From an uncultured Coriobacteriaceae bacterium (GTDB lineage Bacteria; Actinomycetota; Coriobacteriia; Coriobacteriales; Atopobiaceae), in NCBI GenBank assembly GCA_902793195.1, contig CADBCS010000010.1, positions 1 to 64,000 of the forward strand: a stretch of 64,000 nt of DNA, in the 5' to 3' direction. The first letter of the stretch is position 1. Each line of letters opens with the position of its first letter. The notes below the pieces were generated by a model. It was not told where the DNA came from. It made no database searches and saw nothing but the letters and a program-made list of their open reading frames with translations. A program made the translations under genes and the position numbers. Shown here piece after piece: positions 18,093-27,394 of the stretch.

Positions 18093-19688
18093 ATGACAGA
18101 CGACACCACAAACGACCCATACGTCGGCGAGGCGCATCGCTACAACCCATATGACGCTGCCGACCCCATACCGGTACCCGGCCATCCTCGCCCCCAAGAC
18201 ACCGGAGAGCACGAGGCGGGCTTCAGCAAGCCCCGCCGAACCAGGGCGATACAGTCGGCGCAGGACGCAGCGCGCACAGGCACCAGACAGTCGCTCGGTT
18301 ACGTGGGCGAGGAAGACGCGCTCTCCTCACGCGCGCACTCCGAGCAGCCACAGGTACAGAGACCAAATCCCGAGCGCGCGGCACTCATTGGCAGCGCAGT
18401 TCCCAGCATTGGCGATACCTCGGCAGGGACAGAGGAAGAAGACGGGAAGCGTCGCTTCCCCATCCCCCTGCTTCCCACCATACCGCTAGCCACCATCGCG
18501 CTCATCGCGCTGCTGGCCGTACTCCTTTGGCCCAAGCCCCCGGTAACCGTCACCATAAACGGGAAGACCGCCGAAGTACCCGCGGGCTCGTCGCTCAAGG
18601 AGGCCATGGACAGCCAGGGCATCATAGTAAACCCGGGTGACTACGTCACCGTATCGGGCAACCTCATCGTCGCGCACAACGGATACGCATTCTCGGTAAA
18701 CCTCAACGGAAACGACCTCACGCAGGAGGAGATCGAGTCGTATCGCGTGCAAGGCAGCGAGTCCATAGCCTTCTCGGACGGCAAGGACCGCACCGAGCCA
18801 TGCGACGTTGTTACCGAGACCATAAAGCCCTATCTCCGCATGGAGGGAAGCGGCTACGAGATCCAGTATGTCTCGCAGTGGGCTCAGGAGGGCGTGCTCG
18901 AGCATCGCACCGGCCTCGAGTCGGGAGAGAAGGCCGACGTCATGACAAAGGAGGCCCAGGACTGTGTGATCACCTGCAGGAGCTTCGACCTGGACGAGGA
19001 CCACAAGTACGTGGCACTCACCTTCGACGACGGCCCCGCTGACCCCTTTACCCAGGAATACCTCGACATCCTGGATGAGTACGACGCAAGGGCCACCTTC
19101 TATAACCTCGGCGACAACGTACAGCAGTACCCCGAGCTCGCGAGACGCGTGGTGGAGGCCGGGCACCAGATTTCCAATCACACCATGGCACACAACCAGC
19201 TCACGGCGGTTGACGACCAAACGGTAAAGAGCGAAATCGAGCGCTCGGCCAAGGTGATTGCGGACACCTGCAACGTTGCCACGACCCACATTCGTCCTCC
19301 CTACGGCGACTTCACCGAGCGCAGCTGGCTTGCCAGCGGAGGCACCATAACTGCCGCGGTGCGATGGGACAACGACTCCCAGGACTGGCGACTGCCCGGC
19401 GTGGACGGCCTGGTGGAGAACGCCTTGCGCAGCATACATCCAGGAGCGATCATCCTCATGCACGACGGTGGCGGCGATCGTTCGCAGGACGTCGAGGCGC
19501 TGCCCAAGATCATCGAGCGGTTGCAGGAGGACGGTTACGAGCTGGTGACCGTCTCGGAACTGATGAGGGCTGCGGGAGACATCCCCGAGGAGGTGTGCTC
19601 GGGAACGGGTACCATGCCGGAGGGATGCGTATGGCCCGACCAGATAGCACCGGAGGACCTCGAGGCGGCAGGGCAGGCAACGGGATAA
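18093..19688 (+). CDS. Membrane-anchored polysaccharide deacetylase (second of tandem pair)
   Basis: This 531-aa protein has the same architecture as its upstream paralogue but a longer cytoplasmic head (about 125 residues, acidic and proline-rich). It then has one membrane helix (IPLATIALIALLAVLLWP), a beta-grasp-like module (VTVTINGKTAEVPAG) and the NodB domain: LTFDDGPAD, NHTMAHNQ, RPPYGDF, LMHDGGGDRSQD. It lacks the Gln-rich tail. ATG at 18093 has GAGGAG seven bases upstream; ATG 18087 is too close to it. It ends four bases before the 882-aa TPR-like gene, so the two are co-transcribed. The pair looks like a local duplication with divergence of the cytoplasmic part. Confidence 0.9.
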   Translation: MTDDTTNDPYVGEAHRYNPYDAADPIPVPGHPRPQDTGEHEAGFSKPRRTRAIQSAQDAARTGTRQSLGYVGEEDALSSRAHSEQPQVQRPNPERAALIGSAVPSIGDTSAGTEEEDGKRRFPIPLLPTIPLATIALIALLAVLLWPKPPVTVTINGKTAEVPAGSSLKEAMDSQGIIVNPGDYVTVSGNLIVAHNGYAFSVNLNGNDLTQEEIESYRVQGSESIAFSDGKDRTEPCDVVTETIKPYLRMEGSGYEIQYVSQWAQEGVLEHRTGLESGEKADVMTKEAQDCVITCRSFDLDEDHKYVALTFDDGPADPFTQEYLDILDEYDARATFYNLGDNVQQYPELARRVVEAGHQISNHTMAHNQLTAVDDQTVKSEIERSAKVIADTCNVATTHIRPPYGDFTERSWLASGGTITAAVRWDNDSQDWRLPGVDGLVENALRSIHPGAIILMHDGGGDRSQDVEALPKIIERLQEDGYELVTVSELMRAAGDIPEEVCSGTGTMPEGCVWPDQIAPEDLEAAGQATG

Positions 19689-19692
19689 GATC

Positions 19693-22341
19693 ATGGGCGA
19701 CCGACGCAGAAACGAGCGCTTGAGGCGAGTTGGCAGAACATGGCTCCCGCCTTTGGCGGCGCTTGTCGCAATCTGCGTTGCCAGCTTGGCCGGTGTAGCC
19801 GAATGTGTTGCCGTGGCCTCGATCGGCCTAAGCTGCCTCTGCATCCTGTCCATGTATCGCATCACCCATCCACCTGTCGTGCCGACTCCCCCAAACGGTA
19901 CGCAAGTGCCCCTGCAATCTGCTGGGCATGCCGCACCGCCACCCCTCGAGCAGCTCGAGCCAGCCGCCCTGCCAACGGTCGAGGAACCCCCGCCGTCGGC
20001 ACCGACCTCCAAGGTCGAGCCCGAACAGGACGCCACGCAGAGCAGGCAGCCACACGACGAGGACCCAACCACCGCAGACGAGACGCACGATGAACCCGAG
20101 GGGCTTCCATCCAGCGACGCGACGGATCGCGAGGAGTCCGCCGAGGAGCTCGTGGCCAAGCTCGGGGAGTCCATGCTCGCCGACGACGAGCCGTCCTTCG
20201 ACTTCGACGCATTTCGCGTGAAGATCCTTCGGTCCGACCATCCCATCGACGACCTGCGCGAGTTCGTATCCTCCCATGGCTCTCAGACACGTGACCAGAC
20301 AAAGACGGTGGGAACCCCCTTCGAGCGCTTCCTCGTACGGCAACTCGAGGAGGCAGAGCTGTTCGACACAAAAGACGACGAGCTGCCGGGCGTGCGCATG
20401 GTATGGCCACATCACAGCAAGACGTTCTATGCCCGGGCACAGACCCACCAGGTCACGTATGCCTCGCATTTGCGTCTGCTGCGCATTGAAGCAGCGCTCA
20501 ACGTGTGCGTTCATGCCAGCAGGCACTTTGACGACCTGTCGGCCGTAACCGAGGACGAGCTCTACCGCTTTCAGTCGCGTCTCATGCGCTCGGTGTGCGC
20601 GCAGGTCCCCGACGTGGACACGGCCAACTGGACCTACCTCGCAATGCCCTGGCAGGGAGGGCGCCAACCCGCCACCCAAGGCGAGTGGGCGATGCGCCAA
20701 GCGCTTGCCCAAGCCATAGAGAGCGCTCAGGTACCCTATCGCCTCGAGGCCACCTTTAGGACCAACGTTTCGTCGGGCGACGTCGCAATATGCACCACGT
20801 TCACCCCTCAGCGCGTGCTCCCCCGCTCCTGTTACCTGGACAACCTCGGCATCGTTCCCACCACCGCCCACATGCGCATGCGAGAGGCTTCGCGCTACGC
20901 GGCCTGCATTGGCATCCTCCTCGCTAACCACGCGTTCCGCGCGAACGCACGCATCAGGCGCGTATGGGTCTCGTGCGTCGAGGAGACACCCGCGCGCCAC
21001 ACATGCCGCTACTCGGTCTGCTTCGAGCGAAGGGCCTTCTCGCGCCTGCACATGGCGAGCATCCACGACCCGCTCGATGTCCTCGGCGAGTTTGGCACGC
21101 GCTCCATAGACGACGTGAGTGGTCTGCTCCCCGTCCAGCCGTCCTTCTACATGGAGGACGAGCGCTTCTGCCCGCGCAAACGGCATGACATCTGGCGCAT
21201 GAGCGAGCGCTCGCTTGGGCCTGCCGCACCAATGATGCTCGGCGCGACGCACGTCTCGGACCTCAGCATCCATGAGGAGCTGGGACGCTCAATCGTCGCG
21301 GAGCGCATCCTGCGAACCCTCGACGACCCCAGTCGCACGCACACCACCCAGGAGAGCGTGCGCACCGTTTTGGATGCGGCGCAGACGACGTCGGACTTCT
21401 CGGTGCTCGATGCCGCGGAGCGACTCGTTGGCAAGCTCGTTGACGGGTCGATCGAGCCAGGCGACGCACGTGCGGTACGAGAGGAGCTCGTAAACGGCGA
21501 CAGCCTCTCCAAGGCGCTCATGCACGCCCAGCGGCTCGCGAGCGAGGATCGAGTGCCCGAGGCGCTGGCCTCCCTGCGCGCCGAACTTGGACGGGTGGAC
21601 GACAGCGGCTGGTACGACGACACGAACGCGATTGCGTGCAGGAGCTTTGACAGCTTTGCCCAGCGCTGCCTGTACAACAGGATGCACGAGGATGACGACC
21701 GCAACGTAATGCTCGTCCCCGACTCCTACGTGGTTGCCCACCTGTTCGTGTCGGCCATGCTCGTGGGTTCGCAGGAGACGACCGCCGACACCCTTGCGCA
21801 TGCGCGCCGCCACGCGACGAGGGCTCTTCGGGTGGCCCCGCTCTCCACATCCGCCCATCTGGGATTGGTTGCGTGCCTTGAGCGAGAGGGAGACCTGGAG
21901 GGTGCGCGAGACCAGCTCGCCCGCATGCTCGAGCTCGCCTACGACCCCCAGTCAATCGGCCTGGCCTACTATCGCATGGCATCGATACTGTGGCAGCTCG
22001 ACAAGGCAGACGCCTGCCAGGCGTGCTATCTGTGCAGCATGTTCGCGTTCCCCCCGCTCACTCCCCTCGTCGTCGCCGAGTACACGACGCTTGAGGGTCT
22101 GGGAGCCAACTTCGACGAGGACGTAGACCAGCAGAAGCTGGAACGCATACTCGCCAACCACCAAATCCCCATCGCGCCCACCGAGAAGACCTCGTATCTG
22201 CTTTACGAGTGCGCCGCGGCCTCGGTGGACGCAGAGGTGTTCCCCGTTGCCAGCGAGCTCCTGCACATCCTGGAGGTACTCACCGGAGACGACGTGATCC
22301 ACCGCATGAGACAATCGCTCGAGCAGGAACCCGACGCCTAG
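19693..22341 (+). CDS. Large membrane protein with TPR-like C-terminal region, unknown function
   Basis: I do not recognise this 882-aa protein. Visible parts: a basic N-terminus; two closely spaced hydrophobic helices (about residues 17-55); a Pro/Glu/Thr-rich linker to about 150; and a globular middle, conserved-looking and rich in aromatic residues and Arg. The C-terminal third (about 620-870) contains alanine/leucine-rich helical pairs such as ARRHATRALRVAPLSTSAHLGLVACL and ARDQLARMLELAYDPQ, resembling tetratricopeptide repeats. It starts four bases after the second deacetylase, which suggests an envelope role, for example scaffolding polysaccharide-modifying enzymes (inference). ATG at 19693 has only a weak ribosome site, consistent with coupling. 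Confidence 0.8.
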   Translation: MGDRRRNERLRRVGRTWLPPLAALVAICVASLAGVAECVAVASIGLSCLCILSMYRITHPPVVPTPPNGTQVPLQSAGHAAPPPLEQLEPAALPTVEEPPPSAPTSKVEPEQDATQSRQPHDEDPTTADETHDEPEGLPSSDATDREESAEELVAKLGESMLADDEPSFDFDAFRVKILRSDHPIDDLREFVSSHGSQTRDQTKTVGTPFERFLVRQLEEAELFDTKDDELPGVRMVWPHHSKTFYARAQTHQVTYASHLRLLRIEAALNVCVHASRHFDDLSAVTEDELYRFQSRLMRSVCAQVPDVDTANWTYLAMPWQGGRQPATQGEWAMRQALAQAIESAQVPYRLEATFRTNVSSGDVAICTTFTPQRVLPRSCYLDNLGIVPTTAHMRMREASRYAACIGILLANHAFRANARIRRVWVSCVEETPARHTCRYSVCFERRAFSRLHMASIHDPLDVLGEFGTRSIDDVSGLLPVQPSFYMEDERFCPRKRHDIWRMSERSLGPAAPMMLGATHVSDLSIHEELGRSIVAERILRTLDDPSRTHTTQESVRTVLDAAQTTSDFSVLDAAERLVGKLVDGSIEPGDARAVREELVNGDSLSKALMHAQRLASEDRVPEALASLRAELGRVDDSGWYDDTNAIACRSFDSFAQRCLYNRMHEDDDRNVMLVPDSYVVAHLFVSAMLVGSQETTADTLAHARRHATRALRVAPLSTSAHLGLVACLEREGDLEGARDQLARMLELAYDPQSIGLAYYRMASILWQLDKADACQACYLCSMFAFPPLTPLVVAEYTTLEGLGANFDEDVDQQKLERILANHQIPIAPTEKTSYLLYECAAASVDAEVFPVASELLHILEVLTGDDVIHRMRQSLEQEPDA

Positions 22342-22372
22342 GCAGCGTTCAATGGGCAGCTAAGCGCAAGGT

Positions 22373-22412
22373 ACACCGTCCTCGCGAGAACCTGTCCCCA
22401 TAAGGACGGTGT
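22373..22412. terminator. Hairpin between convergent genes
   Basis: ACACCGTCCT (22373-22382) pairs perfectly with AGGACGGTGT (22403-22412). It sits between two convergent coding regions and has no clear T-run on either side. Confidence 0.5.
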
Positions 22413-22420
22413 TGGCTCTG

Positions 22421-23875
22421 CTACAGCCACCCCTCGGCCCGGTTCAGGCGAGAGAGGGCCACAATGTAGGTGACCAGAGCGCGCCTGAGCGTCTCCTCGG
22501 CAACAGCCTCGTTGGGACCGTGCTCCTGCCCGGCCCAGTCGGGAAGCGTATGGGACTCGTCGTAGGGCCCAAACGCAACGGCGCGGTCGAAATGACGCGC
22601 ATAGGTCCCGCCACCCATGGTAACGGGCTCCTCCTCCCGCTCGAACACGCGATTGTAGGTGTCCACGAGCTCACGCACCTGCCAGGAATCGGGAGAAAGG
22701 TAGAAGGGCCTGTTGTCCGTTACGTCCGTGAGCTCGAGCCCGTGATCGCTGGCTTCCTTGGAGAGGACCCGCTCCAACACCTCACCGGTAATGCCGCGCG
22801 GATAGCGTATGTCGATGCTCTGCACAAAGCGAACCTCACCCTCGCGGCACTCCGTACGCACCGTGCCTCCCACGCACGTGAGCGCGCCAAACGCATCGTC
22901 GTCGGTGGCGATTCCCAGACCGCACCCGTAGGCATCGCTCAGGAGCATCTGCTCGAACTCCAGGAACGGACGCTCCGGCCCATCGCAAAGCCCGCTTTGC
23001 AAGAGGTAGTTGGTCAGCATGCCAATGGCATTGCGGGTTCCCTCCGGCATGGCGGCATGGCCTCCCACCCCAAGGGCGCGCAACCGAACAAGCTGGTCAC
23101 CGCGCTCGCTTTTGCCCTCCGCAATCGCCTCCACGCCCTCGGCCGACGAGGGAACCGAGCGTGCGCGCACCAAGGCGCTCGCCTCTCCTGGCACGGCATT
23201 GAAGACCGTCCCGCCCTCCAGCTGCTGCAGGGCCATGTCCTCCATGGGCATATACCGCGTCGCGACGCTCGCAAAGAACTGGCCCTTCTCGCCACAGACG
23301 AGCGGGAACGAGGAGTCGGGCGTAAAGCAGAACAGGGGCTGGGGATGGTACTCAAGATAATGCTGCACGTCCTGCATCCCCGTCTCCTCGTTGGTCCCTA
23401 CGATGCAGCGCAGGGTGAGGGGCAGTCGCTTGCCCGTCCGCTCGCACTGCCGAACGAAGAAGTGGGCGGCATAGAGCGAGAGCACCAGCGGACCCTTGTC
23501 GTCGAGAACGCCACGGCCAACCAGCAGACCATCCTTGCGAGTCGCTGCGAGCGGGTTAAAGTCCCAGCCCGTCCCCACCGGAACGATATCGGCGTGGGCA
23601 ATGGTGGCAATGTGGTCGTCGCTCTCCCCCACAAGGTCGCCAAACCCAATGTGCCCATCGCAGTCGGTTGTGGACAAGCCCAGTCGATTCGCAATCTCGA
23701 GCGCGCGGCTCAGCGCCTCACGCGGTCCGGGGCCAAAGGGCATGTGCGCGGCGGCATGCGCCTTGTCTTCGACGCTGTCCACCTTCAAGAGGTAGTCGAT
23801 GTCGGCGACGACATCCTCCCACACCTCGTCCACATACTCCCACGCGTCCGCAATCATCCGCTCGACGTCAGCCAT
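22421..23875 (-). CDS. pepV: PepV/Sapep-type metal-dependent dipeptidase
   Basis: The 484-aa M20-family peptidase hydrolyses dipeptides in the cytoplasm. Metal-site and catalytic blocks are visible: IATIAHADIVPVG (His and catalytic Asp), GRGVLDDKGP (bridging Asp), VGTNEETGM (catalytic Glu and metal Glu) and the C-terminal TMGGGTYARHF (metal His). Length and motif spacing match PepV. The start has a GGAGGTA site just upstream. It is a single-gene unit convergent with the TPR-like gene and divergent from a HAD gene. Confidence 0.9.
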   Translation of the reverse strand: MADVERMIADAWEYVDEVWEDVVADIDYLLKVDSVEDKAHAAAHMPFGPGPREALSRALEIANRLGLSTTDCDGHIGFGDLVGESDDHIATIAHADIVPVGTGWDFNPLAATRKDGLLVGRGVLDDKGPLVLSLYAAHFFVRQCERTGKRLPLTLRCIVGTNEETGMQDVQHYLEYHPQPLFCFTPDSSFPLVCGEKGQFFASVATRYMPMEDMALQQLEGGTVFNAVPGEASALVRARSVPSSAEGVEAIAEGKSERGDQLVRLRALGVGGHAAMPEGTRNAIGMLTNYLLQSGLCDGPERPFLEFEQMLLSDAYGCGLGIATDDDAFGALTCVGGTVRTECREGEVRFVQSIDIRYPRGITGEVLERVLSKEASDHGLELTDVTDNRPFYLSPDSWQVRELVDTYNRVFEREEEPVTMGGGTYARHFDRAVAFGPYDESHTLPDWAGQEHGPNEAVAEETLRRALVTYIVALSRLNRAEGWL

Positions 23876-23965
23876 ACCTACCTCCCAGACACTTTTCCTT
23901 GCGCATTACGAGCACCATCGCAGTATGATACGCTTCCATGGTCACCCATCATTGCGAGGAGCCTT

Positions 23966-24631
23966 GTGATTTCCATTTGTACGACACCCGACTGCCACGA
24001 CATGGTGGCTGCCATATTCGACTTTGACGGCACTCTCGCCGACACGGCGGACCTGTGGCACGACGTCGACGTCGACTTCTTGGGGCGCAGGGGCATTGTT
24101 CCCGATGCCGATTACTCACAGCGGCTTGCGGCACTGGGCTTTGCCGCAGGTGCCCAGTACACCATAGAACGCTACGGGCTCAACGAGACCGTGGAGGACA
24201 TCTGCGCCGAGTGGCAGGACATGGGCGCACAACGCTATAGGTCGTGCGTGACGTTGCGCCCTGGCGCCCAGGCATACTTGACGCGCCTGCGCAACGACGG
24301 CATTCCCTGCGCCCTCGCCACGACCAACGACCCCATCATTCTCGAGGCGATGGAACGCATTGACGTGTGCGAGCTGTTTGACGCGCGCGTCTATGGGGTG
24401 GAGGTTCCGCATGGCAAGGACCATCCCGACATCTACCTCGAGGCGGCACGACGGCTTGGGGTACAGGCGTCCTCCTGCCTCGTGTTCGAAGACATCGCAC
24501 CTGCCATCCACGCGGCTCGACGCGCCGGCATGTCCACCTGTGGCGTACGGGCAAACGATGCCACGCAGCCCGTCGAGGCCGTGCGCGATGCGGCGGACTA
24601 TTGGGTCGACGACTGGCGCGACCTCGCCTAG
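23966..24631 (+). CDS. HAD-family hydrolase (beta-phosphoglucomutase/Gph-like)
   Basis: The 221-aa HAD enzyme has motif I VAAIFDFDGTLADT, motif II CALATTNDPII, motif III VPHGKDHPDIYLEAARRLG and motif IV CLVFEDIAPAIHAARRAGM. The KDHPDIYL and FEDI blocks are those of the beta-phosphoglucomutase/sugar-phosphatase subgroup, so a sugar or polyol phosphate is a likely substrate. The start is taken at GTG 23966 because GCGAGGAG lies four bases upstream; an in-frame ATG at 24002, just before motif I, has no ribosome site. Confidence 0.85.
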   Translation: MISICTTPDCHDMVAAIFDFDGTLADTADLWHDVDVDFLGRRGIVPDADYSQRLAALGFAAGAQYTIERYGLNETVEDICAEWQDMGAQRYRSCVTLRPGAQAYLTRLRNDGIPCALATTNDPIILEAMERIDVCELFDARVYGVEVPHGKDHPDIYLEAARRLGVQASSCLVFEDIAPAIHAARRAGMSTCGVRANDATQPVEAVRDAADYWVDDWRDLA

Positions 24632-24666
24632 ACGCAAACGCCTCGCCAGTGATGCCCCAGCGCACC

Positions 24667-24694
24667 AAAAAAGGACGGCACCGAGGTGCCGTCC
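24667..24694 (-). terminator. Rho-independent terminator of the cold-shock gene
   Basis: On the minus strand a GGACGGCAC/GTGCCGTCC stem with a four-base loop is followed directly by TTTTTT. It lies 36 bases after the stop codon. Confidence 0.92.
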
Positions 24695-24730
24695 CGAGTC
24701 GCCCGAAAGCGTATGCGCAATGTCGATGAA

Positions 24731-24934
24731 CTAGATCTTGCGCACGTTGGAAGCCTGGAGCTTGCCGTTCTGGCCGCTCGTGATGTCAAACTCGACAGCC
24801 TGACCCTCGTCGAGCGTCTTGTAACCGTCCATTTGGATCTCGCTGAAGTGGACGAACAGGTCGTCGCCATCTTCACGGGAGATAAAGCCGTAGCCCTTGT
24901 CGCCGTTGAACCACTTAACAGTACCCTGAGCCAT
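24731..24934 (-). CDS. Cold-shock protein (CspA family)
   Basis: The 67-aa single-domain nucleic-acid chaperone starts [18 protein letters not shown], which carries RNP-1 (KGYGFI); RNP-2 is DLFVHF. Length is standard. ATG at 24934 has AGAAAGGCACG upstream. The 5' leader contains a 7-bp hairpin, CGTGGTT/AACCACG at 24992-25010, and a pyrimidine/purine-rich stretch next to the start. Csp leaders are often structured for temperature control, but that is only suggestive here. It ends with a strong intrinsic terminator. Confidence 0.97.
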   Translation of the reverse strand: MAQGTVKWFNGDKGYGFISREDGDDLFVHFSEIQMDGYKTLDEGQAVEFDITSGQNGKLQASNVRKI

Positions 24935-25148
24935 TTCGTGCCTTTCTTTCTCTGCCCCGCAGGGCAAAACGCTGCGCTTGCGCGCGATACACGTGGTTGG
25001 AATAACCACGAGGGATATATTACCCCAAGCGACGGCACTTCATACCGCCAATCTCAACAAGTCCGTCCCCGGAGAAAGACTTGACGAGAGACACCGGTTG
25101 GTGCTAGCCGCTCGGTCGAAACAGAAACGAGCACCGCACCAACGACCA

Positions 25149-27101
25149 TTACCACCCAGCGATTGCCTGTGCCGTGGGCGTAACGTCCAACTGGAGCGGC
25201 TCTGTGGCCTCGGGAGACGTGATCACGTCGTAGGTAATGACCATCGTCTCGCTAGGCTGCATGCGGGTATAGGCCGAGGCCATCTGGTAGCGACCGGACT
25301 GGTCCATCGAGAAGTTCTTGGAGTAGACCATCTGGTCCTCGTTTTCGTTCCTCACGTTTTCGAGCTTTCCCTCCGCCGGCGAGAACAGCAGCACGTAGGT
25401 GATCATCTCTCCTTTGTTCTTTACCAGCTCGTTGCCCGAACCACCCGTAACGTACTTGGGGGCCTTCTGCGCCTCCTCGGGGGTAATGTTGTTCTTGAGC
25501 GTGGTCGTAACGTGATACAGGCGGCTCCCGTCCTCTTGGACGATCGGGTCGCCAAACGTCGTGTTGGCACTTATGTACCAGTCCATCTTGGACCACGTGA
25601 TGTCGTCCAAATAGACGCCAAGGACGGGTTGGGCGGGATCGGTCTCGAGCGAGCCCGTGAGTCCGACCGTCTCCATGATGTCCTGCTCCTCGCTGTCGCG
25701 GAACCACAGCATGAAGTTGCGGTTCGCGGCACCCTTTTGCACCATCGCGCCAAAGTCCGACATGTTGATGTCGCCAAGGCCTCCGGTGACCAGCGAGAAG
25801 GCCTTCTGGGCGATTGCGGCGAACATGACATCCTGCTTGCCCACGGGAAGCTCCCAATAGATGCGCGAGAGTATGTACTCCGCGGCGTTCGAGCCGTCAA
25901 CGTGCACGCCCTCCACGTCGACCGAGCCGTTGGTGAGCTTCATGATCTCGCCCAGGAAGATGGGATCCACGGCAACGATGCCGTCGACCATGAGGTAGCC
26001 GTCGCCATAGCCCTCCTGCTCCAGTGCGTAAATTTGGGACACCATTTCGCCGACGCGCGGATAGTTGGGGTTAAAGCCAACGTCGGAGACCATGTCGACC
26101 TCCTTCTTGCCCTTGTAGAAGAAGATCTCGTCCGCAGCCGCGTCGACCGCCTGGCGAATCTGCTGAGGGCTGCCAAACTTTCCAAGATCCAGCTTGCCGT
26201 CCTTAACCGTCATGAGTCCCCAGGAGCCGGGGAAGCCGCCGACCGAGCGGAGCTCCGCGTTGCTCTGCGCCAGAATCAGGTAATGTCGCTCCTCGCCGTT
26301 TGCACCTAGCATCATGGGCACGTGCTCCGCGAGCACGTCGGCGTTGTCGGCCAGCGCGGTGAGGGTCTCGAGCGTGGCCTGCCCATCCTTGATGGCGGAA
26401 TTGAGCGGCGAGACGACGCCTGGGCGCATGTCCGAGAAGGACTCGTTCGCTCGCTTGAGCGACGGGGCCAACTCTCCAAGCAGGTATACGGCAGACTGCA
26501 GGCCCTCCACGTTTATCACGCCGTTTTGTATGAAGCTCTTGAGAGACACCGACGAGAGGTCCTTCGACATGGGCCTAACGCCGTTGCTCACCACGTCATC
26601 GGCAACCTGCACCAAGTTGCGCACGTTCGCCACGTCGTGTCCCACGATGGGGGTGAACGACGCGAGCTCCCACACCGGCGAGCCCGTCTCGTATCGCATG
26701 GTCGCGGTCGCCTGCGAGAGGCTCTGCACGTTCTTGGTCACCACATTCTGGTCGCCCGTCTTCATGCCGCTGAGCAAACCCGACGCGGCATCCTTGGCAG
26801 CCTTCGCCTGGCCAACCACCGTGCCGGCCGACAGACCCAGCATCAGGAGCGTGAGGGCGATGCACAAGATGGGCAGCCCTATGATGATGGCGCGGCGCTG
26901 ACGTCGGGTGGGGACGAACCGCGGGTACTCGACGTCGTCGCCAAGATACACGTTCTCCCTCACGACGCGAGCCGGAACGTCGTCGCTCGACGTCCAGAAC
27001 TCCGTGACGTCGTCGAGCTCGGCGTCGAAGAGGACGTCGCGCCTCGAGTCGTTCTGTTGCGAGTGGCTATCAGCTGGATTGTCTGCCCCGTTGCTATACA
27101 T
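25149..27101 (-). CDS. DUF4012 membrane-anchored extracellular protein
   Basis: The 650-aa DUF4012 protein has unknown enzymatic role. The N-terminal about 75 residues are polar and cytoplasmic. One membrane helix follows (AIIIGLPILCIALTLLMLGL), and the rest is extracellular. Family blocks are LILAQSNAELRSVGGFPGSW (the DUF4012 hallmark) and DGIVAVDPIFLGEIMKLT, with a beta-rich C-terminal part. DUF4012 genes occur in surface-polysaccharide loci of Actinomycetota. The start at 27101 is chosen because GGAG lies ten bases upstream; the open frame continues 17 codons. It is a single-gene unit, divergent from the serA pair. Confidence 0.88.
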   Translation of the reverse strand: MYSNGADNPADSHSQQNDSRRDVLFDAELDDVTEFWTSSDDVPARVVRENVYLGDDVEYPRFVPTRRQRRAIIIGLPILCIALTLLMLGLSAGTVVGQAKAAKDAASGLLSGMKTGDQNVVTKNVQSLSQATATMRYETGSPVWELASFTPIVGHDVANVRNLVQVADDVVSNGVRPMSKDLSSVSLKSFIQNGVINVEGLQSAVYLLGELAPSLKRANESFSDMRPGVVSPLNSAIKDGQATLETLTALADNADVLAEHVPMMLGANGEERHYLILAQSNAELRSVGGFPGSWGLMTVKDGKLDLGKFGSPQQIRQAVDAAADEIFFYKGKKEVDMVSDVGFNPNYPRVGEMVSQIYALEQEGYGDGYLMVDGIVAVDPIFLGEIMKLTNGSVDVEGVHVDGSNAAEYILSRIYWELPVGKQDVMFAAIAQKAFSLVTGGLGDINMSDFGAMVQKGAANRNFMLWFRDSEEQDIMETVGLTGSLETDPAQPVLGVYLDDITWSKMDWYISANTTFGDPIVQEDGSRLYHVTTTLKNNITPEEAQKAPKYVTGGSGNELVKNKGEMITYVLLFSPAEGKLENVRNENEDQMVYSKNFSMDQSGRYQMASAYTRMQPSETMVITYDVITSPEATEPLQLDVTPTAQAIAGW

Positions 27102-27209
27102 GTGGCAAACTCTCCTTTCGGTTGCGGCGTATTCCTCAATACAGTACCCCATGTAGACACGTTGAACGTCACTCTTTCCCCGTCAAACGTATTCTCCATG
27201 GCATACACT

Positions 27210-27224
27210 CCTTGTCTGACAAGG
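27210..27224. repeat. 15-bp palindrome in the DUF4012-serA intergenic region
   Basis: CCTTGTC-T-GACAAGG is a perfect 7-bp inverted repeat with a one-base centre. It lies 109 bases upstream of the DUF4012 start and 171 bases upstream of the first serA start, in a 293-base divergent region with no gene. It may be a regulator site shared by both directions (inference). Confidence 0.5.
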
Positions 27225-27394
27225 GGCCTCCCATTAACCGGGCACGCTCGGCACGGCCCACAAACCATGCTTTAAACCATGTATTTGTCATTATCCCTGT
27301 TCATGTCTTGTGGCTTCTATAAGAGTATGGCAATCACGCAAACAGTTACTGCTAAGATGCCACATGCAACAAAACCCAACGTTGAGGAGTATCT

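Noticed and set aside
22409..23965. In-frame extension of the HAD gene to over 700 codons
   Set aside because: The upstream part is antisense to the dipeptidase; a good ribosome site sits just before GTG 23966.
24978..26309. 443-codon plus-strand frame opposite the DUF4012 gene
   Set aside because: Antisense shadow of a recognised family protein; no domain and no ribosome site.
27153..27394. T-box or serine riboswitch upstream of serA
   Set aside because: No T-box sequence, specifier-loop architecture or leader terminator could be recognised; only a 15-bp palindrome is clear.
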